Source: Agathobaculum butyriciproducens (GTDB lineage: Bacteria > Bacillota > Clostridia > Oscillospirales > Butyricicoccaceae). From it: DNA of 64,000 nt. How positions within the stretch are numbered: the stretch's first letter is position 1; the number at the start of each line of letters is the position of its first letter. This document shows positions 8,297 through 17,185 of the stretch, in pieces. The notes under the pieces were generated by a model. That model saw nothing but the letters and a program-made list of their open reading frames with translations, ran no database searches and was not told where the DNA came from. Made by a program: the position numbers and the translations under genes. The stretch is taken from assembly GCA_003096535.1 (NCBI GenBank), contig QEKJ01000009.1, forward strand, positions 24,129 through 88,128, in the 5' to 3' direction.

Positions 8297-9439
8297 ATGG
8301 AAATCGGAAAATTTAACCTAATCAAAACCGAGGGCCGCGCCCGCCGCGGCGAGTTCTGCACGGCACATGGCGTGGTACAGACGCCGGTATTCCAGAATGT
8401 CGGCACAGCGGGTGCCATCAAGGGTGCGGTTGACGCGTTCGATCTCAAGGAGCTTGGCTGCCAGATTGAGCTGTCGAACACCTATCATCTGCACGTCCGT
8501 CCGGGCGACCAGATCGTCAAGCAAATGGGCGGTCTGCACAAATTCATGCGCTGGGACGGTCCGATGCTGACCGACTCCGGCGGCTTTCAGGTATTTTCGC
8601 TGGCGACCCTGCGCAAGATCAAGGAGGAAGGCGTAACCTTTCACTCGCACGTTGACGGCCGCAAGATTTTCATGGGACCGGAGGAGAGCATGCGCATCCA
8701 GTCCAACCTCGGCTCGGACATTGCGATGGCGTTCGACGAGTGTATCGAGAACCCTGCGCCGCGTGAGTATGTTAAAAACTCCATTGACCGTACCACGCGC
8801 TGGCTCAAACGCTGTAAAACCGAGCTTGACCGTCTGAACACGCTTCCGGATACGGTAAACCCGCACCAGCTGCTGTTCGGCATCAATCAGGGCGGCACTT
8901 ATGACGACCTGCGTATCGAGCATATGCAGGCAATTGCGGAGCTGGATCTGCCGGGTTATGCCATCGGCGGTCTTGCCGTCGGTGAAAGCACCGAGGTCAT
9001 GTACCATATTCTCGATGTTGTTCTGCCGCATGCGCCCGAGCATAAGCCGCGCTACCTGATGGGTGTCGGCACGCCGAGCAACATTATTGAAGGTGTCGCT
9101 CGCGGCATTGATTTCTTCGACTGCGTTATGCCGACCCGCAACGCGCGTCACGGTCATCTGTTCACGCATAACGGCATCCTGAACATTATGAATGCCAAGT
9201 ACCAGACCGATGACCGCCCGATTGAAGAAGGCTGTCAGTGCCCGACCTGTCAGCGGTTCAGCCGCGCTTATCTGCGCCACTTGCTCAAGAGCGGTGAAAT
9301 GCTGTCTCAGCGGCTGCTCGTCATGCACAATCTGTGGTTCTACAACCACCTCATGCAGGAAATCCGCGACGCACTCGATAACGGCACATTCGAGGCTTAT
9401 CGCGCAGAATACAGCGAAAAAATGAGCAAACGCATCTGA
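8297..9439 (+). CDS. tgt: tRNA-guanine transglycosylase (queuine/preQ1 type)
   Basis: 380 residues, bacterial TGT length. Catalytic block TDSGGFQVFSL contains the first Asp; the second catalytic Asp is in FDCVMPTRNARHG; the zinc site is CQCPTCQRFSRAYLRHL with a distal His. It exchanges G34 for preQ1 in tRNAs for Tyr, His, Asn and Asp. It follows queA, and a hairpin terminator begins about 15 bases behind the stop codon. Start ATG with AAGAGGGA upstream. Confidence 0.97.
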   Translation: MEIGKFNLIKTEGRARRGEFCTAHGVVQTPVFQNVGTAGAIKGAVDAFDLKELGCQIELSNTYHLHVRPGDQIVKQMGGLHKFMRWDGPMLTDSGGFQVFSLATLRKIKEEGVTFHSHVDGRKIFMGPEESMRIQSNLGSDIAMAFDECIENPAPREYVKNSIDRTTRWLKRCKTELDRLNTLPDTVNPHQLLFGINQGGTYDDLRIEHMQAIAELDLPGYAIGGLAVGESTEVMYHILDVVLPHAPEHKPRYLMGVGTPSNIIEGVARGIDFFDCVMPTRNARHGHLFTHNGILNIMNAKYQTDDRPIEEGCQCPTCQRFSRAYLRHLLKSGEMLSQRLLVMHNLWFYNHLMQEIRDALDNGTFEAYRAEYSEKMSKRI

Positions 9440-9455
9440 CTCGGATGCAAACCCG

Positions 9456-9486
9456 AGCGCCATTGTCCCGCGATAATGGCGCTTTC
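9456..9486 (+). terminator. Terminator between tgt and brnQ
   Basis: Perfect nine-base stem AGCGCCATT / AATGGCGCT followed by a short T-rich tail. A smaller hairpin (GCATC/GATGC, 9432-9448) lies just before it. Confidence 0.65.
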
Positions 9487-9514
9487 ACTATTCATAAGGA
9501 AGGGGAGAACTGCT

Positions 9515-10798
9515 ATGCAAAAGTTAAACCGAAGGAGCCTGCTTCTGGTAGGCTTTACGCTGTTTTCCATGTTTTTTGGCGCCGGAAACCTGATTTTCCC
9601 GCCGTATCTCGGCGCACAGGCGGGCGCTGACGCGTGGCTGGCCTTTGTCGGATTTGCGGTCAGCGCGATCGGTCTGCCGGTTATTGGCGTGATCGCTGTC
9701 GCGCGTGCAGGCGGGCTGTCCGAGCTGGCCGGGCGTGTGCATCCGCGATTTGCGCAGATATTTGCGCTGCTGGTCTACCTGTCGATCGGTCCGTGTCTGG
9801 CCATCCCGCGCACGGCGAGCACATCGTTCCAAATGCTCGCGCCGCTCATTGGCGGAGATGCAATGCGGCAGCTGATTTACTCTATCGTGTTCTTTGCGGC
9901 AGCGTTTTTCGTTGCACTGCACCCGGAGAAGCTGACAAGCTGGCTCGGACGCATTCTGTGTCCGACGCTGATCGTACTGATTTTCGTGCTGTTTTTCGGC
10001 TGCCTGTTTCATCCGGTGGCAGAGCATTACGGCGTGCCGACCGCAGCCTACGCTTCGCTGCCGGGCCTGACGGGCATTCTGAATGGCTACCAGACAATGG
10101 ATACGCTGGCGGCACTTAATTTTGGCGCGGTTATCGCGCTGAATATTCGGGATTACGGTATCGAGGACGAACAGCAGGTGCGCCGCAGCACCATCCGTGC
10201 AGGCTGGATTGCAGGCGCAATGCTGCTTCTGGTTTACGCGATGCTGACGCACGTTGGCGCACTGTCCGGAGCGGCATGGCCGGGCGGCTCGACTGGCGCG
10301 GACACGCTGAGCAATATTGCCAGAGGTCTGTTTGGCCCGGTCGGGCAGGTGCTGCTTGCCGCAATTTTCGTCATTGCATGCTTCAATACCTGTGTCGGCC
10401 TGATTGCCTGCGTCGGTCAGTATTTCCATGAGCTGCTGCCGCGTATTCCGTATCCGGCCATTGCGGCGTTTTTTGCTGCGGCCAGCATGATTATTTCGAA
10501 TATCGGTCTGGCGGGTATTATTCGTCTGTCCACGCCGGTGCTGAACGCGATTTATCCGGTCGCTATCGTGCTGATCGTGCTGTCGTTTCTCCCGAAGCCG
10601 GAGAAACACGGTGCGGTTTACCGCCTCTGTATTGCCTTTACTGCGGTGCAGAGCATTGCCGCGGCATTCCCGATTCCGGTCTTGTCGCCGCTGCTGCGGG
10701 CACTGCCGCTGAACGCATTCGGCTTCGGCTGGCTGATGCCGGCTGCGGTCGGTCTGCTGATTGGCTTGCTGCTTCCGAAGAAAACTGAAAAGGCATAA
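9515..10798 (+). CDS. brnQ: Branched-chain amino acid Na+/H+ symporter BrnQ
   Basis: 427 residues with about 12 hydrophobic segments. N-terminal SMFFGAGNLIFPP is the LIVCS/BrnQ family signature; further conserved blocks include PRTASTSFQM and the central ALNFGAVIALNI. It imports leucine, isoleucine and valine with a cation. ATG 9515 was chosen because GGAAGGGGAG lies just upstream; the ATG at 9476 would put this Shine-Dalgarno inside the gene. It is a single-gene unit, followed 3 bases behind the stop by the first hairpin of repeat R1-A. Confidence 0.93.
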   Translation: MQKLNRRSLLLVGFTLFSMFFGAGNLIFPPYLGAQAGADAWLAFVGFAVSAIGLPVIGVIAVARAGGLSELAGRVHPRFAQIFALLVYLSIGPCLAIPRTASTSFQMLAPLIGGDAMRQLIYSIVFFAAAFFVALHPEKLTSWLGRILCPTLIVLIFVLFFGCLFHPVAEHYGVPTAAYASLPGLTGILNGYQTMDTLAALNFGAVIALNIRDYGIEDEQQVRRSTIRAGWIAGAMLLLVYAMLTHVGALSGAAWPGGSTGADTLSNIARGLFGPVGQVLLAAIFVIACFNTCVGLIACVGQYFHELLPRIPYPAIAAFFAAASMIISNIGLAGIIRLSTPVLNAIYPVAIVLIVLSFLPKPEKHGAVYRLCIAFTAVQSIAAAFPIPVLSPLLRALPLNAFGFGWLMPAAVGLLIGLLLPKKTEKA

Positions 10799-10801
10799 GA
10801 A

Positions 10802-11085
10802 AACACCCGTCAAGATTTTCTTGACGGGTGTTCAGTCGGTCAATAAAGTTCGTTTTCGTGATGTTGACGTTGCCGCGCGGCAGCGCGCATGAAATAATAT
10901 TTGAGAAGCAAATATATCAAAACCGGGGGCGTGTACCTCGGTTTTGATACTTTAAGAGGGAGAAAGTTTCCGCACGGGAACTTTCGGACGTCCGTGTTTT
11001 GCGAAGTCAAAACACAGATTGTCGGAAAAACGAAGTTTTTCGACAGTCTCAACACCCGTCAAGATTTTTCTTGACGGGTGTTTTT
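10802..11085 (+). repeat. R1 multi-hairpin element, copy A, with duplicate terminator hairpins at both ends
   Basis: The 284 bases contain eight hairpins in a row. The terminal ones (10802-10832 and 11051-11085) are near-identical copies of ACACCCGTCAAGA...TCTTGACGGGTGT, and only the right one has a T run. Between them are H1 (10874-10887, five-pair stem, GGCA loop), H2 (10897-10915), H3 (10916-10948), H4 (10962-10985), H5 (10995-11014) and H6 (11018-11048, TGTCGGAAAAAC/GTTTTTCGACA). The same H1-H6 order recurs at 14156-14474 and 51300-51474. No coding potential is apparent. It sits just behind brnQ in the sense direction. Confidence 0.8.
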
Positions 11086-11114
11086 GTTGTAAAACTGCGG
11101 TTTCGCGACAGCTA

Positions 11115-14100
11115 TCAGAACAGAGCCAGAATTTTCGCAATCTCACTGCGGGTGATATTGCCGTTCGGTCGGATGGTACCATCCGAGTAACCGCCGATGA
11201 CACCGGCGGAAACGCAGGTCTTGACTTGCTCGGTCGCCCACGACGGAATCACGGACGCGTCCGTATAATTCAGGCTGACCGCCGCATAGCCGCGCGGCAG
11301 GCAGCGGCCGATGACCGTCATAACCTCAGTACGCGTCATGGTGGCCTGCGGGTTGAAGTACAGCTTACCGTTGCTGCCCGAGCCGTTCATAATGTTCGCA
11401 CGCGAAACTGCGGCAACTGCGCCGCGCGCCCAGCTCGGAATACTGTCCTCATCGGCGAAGCCGAGCGTGCCGGAGGTGCTGGAGGTATCCAGATTCAGCA
11501 GACGCGCCATCGTCACCGCGAACTCCTGACGGGTCAGGTTGCGGTTCGGGCGGAAATAGGTGCTGCCGTTTGCGGTTTCGCCCTTCATGATGCCGCGTGT
11601 GCTCAGCAGGGAAGCATAGCCGTTTGCCCAATGCGACGCGGTGTCCGCGAACACGTTGGATGCCGAACCGGCGGTTACGGTCGCACAAACGCGCGTGCGG
11701 TTGCCTGCATCATCGGACACGTCGGCAGTCACGGTATGCGTACCGGCAGACAGCGTGCCGGTTGTAATGGTCATGGTCGAGCCGCTCATCACAGCTGCAC
11801 CGGGAACGGCTTTGCCGTCCACCTTGACCGCAATATTGCTTGCGCGGACCGGATATTTGCCGTTTTCCATGGTGGCAGTGCCGGAAAGCGCGGCATTTGT
11901 GCCGATGCTGACCGTTGCCGAGGTCGTATTCAGCTTGACCGACGGCGCATCCGTATTCGTCACCGCATGATCTGCGCTCAGTACGATCTGGTCGAGGTAC
12001 AGCGCCGAGCCGCCGGAGCCTGCGCCGGATTTGTCAAACCGCAGACCGGTGAACTGCTGTGCGCCGTCCGGTACGCTTGCCGTCAGCTGCTTCCAGCTGT
12101 TGCCGGTTGCAGCGGACAGGGGAGCGGTCAGCTCATTGCCTTCCGCGTCGGCAAACACCACTGTGAGCGTGCCTGCCGTGTTCCTGCTGTGCGCCCACAG
12201 TGTCAGGTGCTTCATGCTCGAAGCATCGGCCGCCGGAACGGAAATCGTAAAGCCATCCGTACCGGTGCCGTTCCACATCGCCTGGAGCGAACCGGTGCCG
12301 CGTGCCACCGAGGTGTAATCCGTCACCCGCGAGAGCGTCACGCCGTCCGATGCGGTCAGATTGTTCAGACCGCTTTCAAAATCCGCAACGGTATGAGCGC
12401 TCTGCGCGTCGCCCATGCCGACATTGACCGAAATGGACTTGCTTACGCCGCCATACGAGCAGGTGAGCGTGCCGGAGGCCATCCGGCTGCCCGCAGTGAA
12501 CACGCCGTCCGCATTTACCGCACCGACATCGCCGGACACGCTCCACTTGAAGCAGGAATCCGCAGCGCCCATCGTATGACCGAGGTGATACGCGAGCGCA
12601 TCTACGTTGATGCTCTGGCCCGGTTTGACCGAGATAGAGCTGAGCGCTTTGCCGCCGCTCTGCAGTGCGATCGAGTCCACACCGGTGGTGATGCACACGT
12701 TCATCGAGCCGGAAACCGCGCCGTTTGAGCCGGTAATGATCGCGCGACCGGCCTTGCTGCCTGCGGTGAAGGTTTGGCCGGAGACCGTGCCCAGCTCATC
12801 ATTCACCGTGTAGCTGAGGTCGGTCGGTGCGTCCGCCGAGGCGTAAGACGCATCTGCACCCTTGACCGAGAACCAGGTACTTCCGCCCGGGAGCACATAG
12901 CGGTGGCTGGGCGTGAGCACAGCATGAGCCGTCACGCCGTCCGACGCGATGTTGTTCACAAAGAAAATGTAGTTGGCGCACGCGCGCTGCGAGCCGTCCG
13001 ACGGCTGGGAGATCAATGCTGCGGTGCTCTCGCCGGGATTGCGGACCGCCATCGCGGAGGAGCCGCCGCCATCCAGACAGATGGCGCGGACACAGCCGAG
13101 ATCCTTCAGCTCCTGACCGAGTTCTGCCGCCGTCAGACCGATGCTGTACGAGGACTGATTGCCGTCGATTTCATACAGAACAACCGTGCCGTCCGCCTTC
13201 ACACCGACTGCGCTGCGTGCTCTGCGGGTCGAGCCTGCGTCGATGCCGTCGGTCGTGATCGTACTGTTGTCCATCAGCAGCTTGCCGCCGACTGCGTACT
13301 GCACGTCGCTCCAGCTGCTGTCATTCGATGCGATGGACAGCGTGACTTCCTCGCCAACCTCGAAATCCACCCACGAGGGCACATTTGCGCCGTCCGACTT
13401 GGTGAGCACCATCTGGTTTTTTGTGATCGTAATGGGACTGCTGCCCGTGCCCTTGTTTACGACCTTGAGCTTGACCGAGCCGTTGACCTTGACCGGTGTA
13501 TCATCCACGCGCTCGAGAATAATGCTCGTGCCCTTGGCTGCAAAGTGCGTCGAGTCATCGTAGTTGTGATCGAGCAGGTACGCGCCAGCCGTCGTACGCG
13601 TCTTGTTGAAGTAGGATACGTTGACCGTGCCGCTCTTGCCGCTCACGCGGATGCCCATAGTCGGGCGGCCGAGGACAGCTGTGCCGTCCTTCTTGAAGCC
13701 GACCGCATACTGCCAGGCATCGGACGAAATGAGCTCGCCGCTGTCGATGACCAGACCGATCGGGATGCCGGTGGACATAACGAAAAAGTCTGCATTCGTG
13801 CCGCCAAGCACGGTTTTACCCTGATTCTGCAGATATTTCACCGCGTTTGTGATAGTGGCCTTGCTGCCGTACAGCTGCTCATCGGCGTAGACCATGATGG
13901 GCGTTACACCGGTGTTCGGCGAGTATGTCAGTACGTTCGCGCGCTGTAGACCGGCGCTGTTTTTGCCCTCAGTGCGGCTGTATTGCAGGCCGCTGCCGAG
14001 AGAGTAGGTGTAGCTGAAGCTGTTATCGAAAACGGCTCCGGCAGCACCTGCACATAGCTGCAGAGCGGCAAGCGCGGCTGCAATCAGGCGGCAGGGACGT

Positions 14101-14117
14101 TTGACTGATGTTCTCAT
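11115..14117 (-). CDS. Secreted phosphodiester glycosidase-domain protein with three SLH repeats
   Basis: 1000 residues with a signal peptide (MRTSVKRPCRL...AGA). The N-terminal 60-370 region is a NAGPA/phosphodiester glycosidase domain: GGTNADFF, the RARSAVGVKADGTVVL block and the CLDGGGSSAMAV motif are typical. The middle (about 380-780) is a string of beta-rich, Ig-like or carbohydrate-binding-like segments. Three SLH repeats close the protein (about 815-1000; ADTASHWAN, FRPNRNLTRQE, FNPQATMTRTE, IRPNGNITRSE), anchoring it to secondary cell-wall polymer. Substrate unknown; probably a wall or exopolysaccharide phosphodiester. Start ATG 14117 has AAGGAGG 13 bases upstream. R1 elements flank it on both sides. 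Confidence 0.88.
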   Translation of the reverse strand: MRTSVKRPCRLIAAALAALQLCAGAAGAVFDNSFSYTYSLGSGLQYSRTEGKNSAGLQRANVLTYSPNTGVTPIMVYADEQLYGSKATITNAVKYLQNQGKTVLGGTNADFFVMSTGIPIGLVIDSGELISSDAWQYAVGFKKDGTAVLGRPTMGIRVSGKSGTVNVSYFNKTRTTAGAYLLDHNYDDSTHFAAKGTSIILERVDDTPVKVNGSVKLKVVNKGTGSSPITITKNQMVLTKSDGANVPSWVDFEVGEEVTLSIASNDSSWSDVQYAVGGKLLMDNSTITTDGIDAGSTRRARSAVGVKADGTVVLYEIDGNQSSYSIGLTAAELGQELKDLGCVRAICLDGGGSSAMAVRNPGESTAALISQPSDGSQRACANYIFFVNNIASDGVTAHAVLTPSHRYVLPGGSTWFSVKGADASYASADAPTDLSYTVNDELGTVSGQTFTAGSKAGRAIITGSNGAVSGSMNVCITTGVDSIALQSGGKALSSISVKPGQSINVDALAYHLGHTMGAADSCFKWSVSGDVGAVNADGVFTAGSRMASGTLTCSYGGVSKSISVNVGMGDAQSAHTVADFESGLNNLTASDGVTLSRVTDYTSVARGTGSLQAMWNGTGTDGFTISVPAADASSMKHLTLWAHSRNTAGTLTVVFADAEGNELTAPLSAATGNSWKQLTASVPDGAQQFTGLRFDKSGAGSGGSALYLDQIVLSADHAVTNTDAPSVKLNTTSATVSIGTNAALSGTATMENGKYPVRASNIAVKVDGKAVPGAAVMSGSTMTITTGTLSAGTHTVTADVSDDAGNRTRVCATVTAGSASNVFADTASHWANGYASLLSTRGIMKGETANGSTYFRPNRNLTRQEFAVTMARLLNLDTSSTSGTLGFADEDSIPSWARGAVAAVSRANIMNGSGSNGKLYFNPQATMTRTEVMTVIGRCLPRGYAAVSLNYTDASVIPSWATEQVKTCVSAGVIGGYSDGTIRPNGNITRSEIAKILALF

Positions 14118-14155
14118 AATCCTTTGAGTTCCTCCTTTTATTGCGGGTGTGAAAA

Positions 14156-14474
14156 AGGGACATACTTTTCGGTATGTCCCTGAGGCTGTCGAAAAACTTC
14201 GTTTTCCGAACAGCCTCTCGCTCGAAACCATGCTTTCGAGCGAATCTCGAAGAAAAACCGCGTCCTGCGGACACATTTTTTCTTCCCTTGTATAAATTCC
14301 GAGATACACAAGGTGAATTGCCGCATAGCGGCAAGAGAGGGTGGCCTGGGCCATGCTCCCGGAATTTATGAATTTGCAAAGCAAATTCGATTGAATGCGT
14401 GCTGCCGCACGAAGCATAAAAATCAAATATTGCTTTTTCGACAAGCTAAGGGACATACTTTTCAGTATGTCCCT
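14156..14474 (-). repeat. R1 multi-hairpin element, copy B, with duplicate terminator hairpins and an R2 insertion
   Basis: Read on the minus strand it begins with AGGGACATACTGAAAAG... (14449-14474, no T run), then H1 (CGTGC-GGCA-GCACG), H2 (GAATTTGC/GCAAATTC), H3 (ATAAATTCCG/CGGAATTTAT), H4, H5 (CGCTCGAAA/TTTCGAGCG), H6 (GGCTGT...ACAGCC), and ends with a second copy of the GGGACATAC terminator hairpin followed by TTTTT (14156-14181). The H3 loop is enlarged by a segment at 14307-14341 that matches repeat R2. It lies behind aroE/K in the sense direction and before the SLH glycosidase gene. Confidence 0.8.
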
Positions 14475-14509
14475 AATTGTAAACGCATTTGGTGGATTTG
14501 TCCAGTGCC

Positions 14510-15895
14510 TTACACGCTCTTTACTACTTTTTCCAGAACCTCGGACAGCCTGGGACTGCGCACCGCGATATCGGCCACTCGATGGTAGAGCACCTTGCGT
14601 GCATTGTACAGGCGGCGTGTTTCTGCCTGCTTGTCCGGCTTATCGAGCAACGGGCGATTCGTGGAGTAGGAAAGGTTCTTCATAATGCGGTAGAACGGCG
14701 TGTCGAGCAAGATGAGCAGACCGGTCTCCTTGACAGCCGCCACATTCTCCGGACGGAGGACAGAACCGCCGCCGAGCGCAAGCACGATGCCGTCTTTCTG
14801 CGCCAGTTCTTTAATATACGCGGTCTCGCGGTCACGGAAGTAGGTTTCGCCCTTTTCAGCGAAAATCTCGGAGATTTTCTTGCCTTCTTTCGCCTCAAGG
14901 TAGATGTCCGCATCAATAAATTCCAGTCCGGTCAGACGCGCCAGCTTACGGCCGATGGTGGTCTTGCCGCTGCCCATAAAGCCGCACAGCACCAGATTTT
15001 TCTTGCCATGCTTCTCGTGCAGACGCTTGACCGCCATTTTGCCGTAGGTGCGGCGCAGAATGGTTTCGCACGCTTGCGGCTCAAAGGTCACGCCGGTCCA
15101 GATGGTCTGCGCGTGCGCCGCCTGCATGACCAGCATGAACAGTCCGTCGCGTGTTTTGGTCTTGCGCGGATTGGCGAGCTTCATGGTCGAGGTCACCGGC
15201 GGATTGTAGATCGCATCGAACACATACTCGGTCTTGTGCGGCAGATAATGCAGCGGAGCCGCGTTTTCCTTCGGGTACATGCCCACCGGCGTGGAATTGA
15301 GCACGATATGAATATCGCGCGGAATGTGCCGGCGGCTGAACACGGAAATGCGTGCGCCCGGAACGGCATCGGTCAGCTGCTTCTGCAGTGCCTCCGCCTT
15401 CTCGAGATTGCGTCCCGTGATGGTCAGGTACGCGCCCTGCGTCACGCAGTGGTATGCCATCACGGAAGCCGCGCCGCCATAGCCGAGTAGCAGCACCTTT
15501 TTACCCTGAAGCGATACGCCGTCACGGTTCAGCGACTCCGCAAAGCCGAGGATGTCCGTGTTGAAGCCGGTCGCCTTGCCGTCCGCAAAGCGGACCGTGT
15601 TGACCGAGTGCAGATCGCGGGCAGCAGTATCAATCTCATCGAGCAGGGGGATGACAGCCTTTTTGTGCGGAATCGTGCAGTTGATGCCGCCGAGCTTGCG
15701 CTTGGCCAGCTCGAACGCTTCGGGTAAATCCTCCGGCGGAACGGCAACGCCGATGTAGTCCGCATCCTGACCGGAGGCCTCGAACAGCTGCGCGTGCAGC
15801 TCCGGGCTCATGGTATGACCGAGCGGCCAGCCAAACAGGGCATAGGTGGTCTTTTTCGGCTCGAAAGCGCGAAATTCGTCCATGGAAAGCAGCAT
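14510..15895 (-). CDS. aroEK: Fused shikimate dehydrogenase / shikimate kinase
   Basis: 461 residues holding two complete enzymes. Residues 1-280 are AroE: SPELHAQLF, the catalytic Lys in NCTIPHKKA, FNTDILGF and the NADP-binding GYGGAA. Residues from about 298 onwards are AroK: Walker A GFMGSGKTT, DADIYLEA, the substrate-binding RDRE and GGGS. The two catalyse successive steps, 3-dehydroshikimate to shikimate to shikimate 3-phosphate. No stop or frameshift separates them, so the fusion is real in this sequence. It starts 3 bases behind the aroA stop, suggesting translational coupling; ATG 15883 is an alternative start. Confidence 0.95.
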   Translation of the reverse strand: MLLSMDEFRAFEPKKTTYALFGWPLGHTMSPELHAQLFEASGQDADYIGVAVPPEDLPEAFELAKRKLGGINCTIPHKKAVIPLLDEIDTAARDLHSVNTVRFADGKATGFNTDILGFAESLNRDGVSLQGKKVLLLGYGGAASVMAYHCVTQGAYLTITGRNLEKAEALQKQLTDAVPGARISVFSRRHIPRDIHIVLNSTPVGMYPKENAAPLHYLPHKTEYVFDAIYNPPVTSTMKLANPRKTKTRDGLFMLVMQAAHAQTIWTGVTFEPQACETILRRTYGKMAVKRLHEKHGKKNLVLCGFMGSGKTTIGRKLARLTGLEFIDADIYLEAKEGKKISEIFAEKGETYFRDRETAYIKELAQKDGIVLALGGGSVLRPENVAAVKETGLLILLDTPFYRIMKNLSYSTNRPLLDKPDKQAETRRLYNARKVLYHRVADIAVRSPRLSEVLEKVVKSV

Positions 15896-15898
15896 AAC

Positions 15899-17170
15899 TC
15901 AGTCCCCCAGACGTTCGAGGGTGTTGAAGAAATCGGGGTAGGAGATGGCAACGACCTCCGGCTCGTCAATGCGGCTTGCGCCCTCGGCTGCCAGACCGAG
16001 TACGGCAAGGCTCATCGCAATGCGGTGGTCCTTATAGGTCTCGAACGATGCGCCGTGCGGCTTTGCACCGCCGTGCACGATCATGCCGTCGTCGGTCTCC
16101 TCGACATCTACGCCGGCCTTGGTCAGCTCTGCGACCATAGCGGCAATGCGGTTGGACTCCTTGACCTTGAGCTCCTGCGCGTCGCGGATAACGGTTTCGC
16201 CCTCAGCGAATGCAGCGGCTACCGCGATAACCGGCAGCTCGTCGATCAGGCGCGGGATGATAGCGCCGCCGATTTCCACGCCGTGCAGCTTGCTGTACTT
16301 GACGGTCAGGTCGCACATCGGCTCGGCCTCATCGCGGAAGTTCGACTCGGTGATGTCCACACCCATGTCGCGCAGAACGTCCAGAACGCCCGTGCGGGTC
16401 GGATTGACGCCCACGTTTTTAATCGTCAGCTCGCTGCCCGGTACGATAGCGCCCGCAACGAGGAAGAACGCCGCGGACGAGATATCGCCCGGAACCGCAA
16501 TATCGACCGCATGGAGATCCTCCGGCGGGTCGAGCGTAATGGTGCTGCCGTTGGTCTCAATCTCAACGCCGAGTGCGCGGAACATGCGCTCGGTGTGGTC
16601 GCGGGAGGGAGCCGGCTCGATAACGGTTGTCTGACCCTCGGCGTACAGACCTGCCAGCAGGATGGCGCTTTTCAGCTGAGCGGATGCTACCGGCAGACGG
16701 TATTCAATACCGTGCAGCTCACTCGGGAACAGGGTCAGCGGGCAGAAATTGTCGTTCTTGCCCTCAATGGACGCGCCCATTTCACGCAGCGGCTTCATCA
16801 CGCGGCCCATCGGGCGCTTCTGGATGGACGGGTCGCCGCTCATGGTAACGGTGAACGGCTGACCGGCCAGAATGCCGCACAGCAGGCGGGTGGTCGTGCC
16901 GGAGTTGCCGGTGTACAGCGCTTCTGACGGCGCTTCGAGACCGTGCAGACCAACGCCTTCCACGATAACCTCGTCGTCGGTGATGTTGATCTCGACACCC
17001 ATCTTGCGGAAGCAGTCAATGGTGGACAGGCAGTCCTCGCCCATCAGAAAGCCGGTGATATGGGTGGTGCCGTTGGCAAGTGCGCCGAGCATAACGGCAC
17101 GGTGCGAGATGGATTTGTCGCCCGGCACGGTAATTTCACCGCGCAAAGGGCCGCAGGGTTGAATTTGCAT
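15899..17170 (-). CDS. aroA: 5-enolpyruvylshikimate-3-phosphate synthase
   Basis: 423 residues. N-terminal GDKSISHRAVML carries the PEP/S3P-binding Lys and Ser; NSGTTTRLL is the conserved glyphosate-region motif; later LIDELPVIAVAA and KESNRI, then YKDHRIAMS match the family. It transfers enolpyruvyl from PEP to shikimate 3-phosphate. Start ATG with AAAAGGAG upstream. Sits between pheA and the aroE/K fusion in the minus-strand aromatic operon. Confidence 0.97.
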   Translation of the reverse strand: MQIQPCGPLRGEITVPGDKSISHRAVMLGALANGTTHITGFLMGEDCLSTIDCFRKMGVEINITDDEVIVEGVGLHGLEAPSEALYTGNSGTTTRLLCGILAGQPFTVTMSGDPSIQKRPMGRVMKPLREMGASIEGKNDNFCPLTLFPSELHGIEYRLPVASAQLKSAILLAGLYAEGQTTVIEPAPSRDHTERMFRALGVEIETNGSTITLDPPEDLHAVDIAVPGDISSAAFFLVAGAIVPGSELTIKNVGVNPTRTGVLDVLRDMGVDITESNFRDEAEPMCDLTVKYSKLHGVEIGGAIIPRLIDELPVIAVAAAFAEGETVIRDAQELKVKESNRIAAMVAELTKAGVDVEETDDGMIVHGGAKPHGASFETYKDHRIAMSLAVLGLAAEGASRIDEPEVVAISYPDFFNTLERLGD

Positions 17171-17185
17171 GGGTTTGTACTCCTT

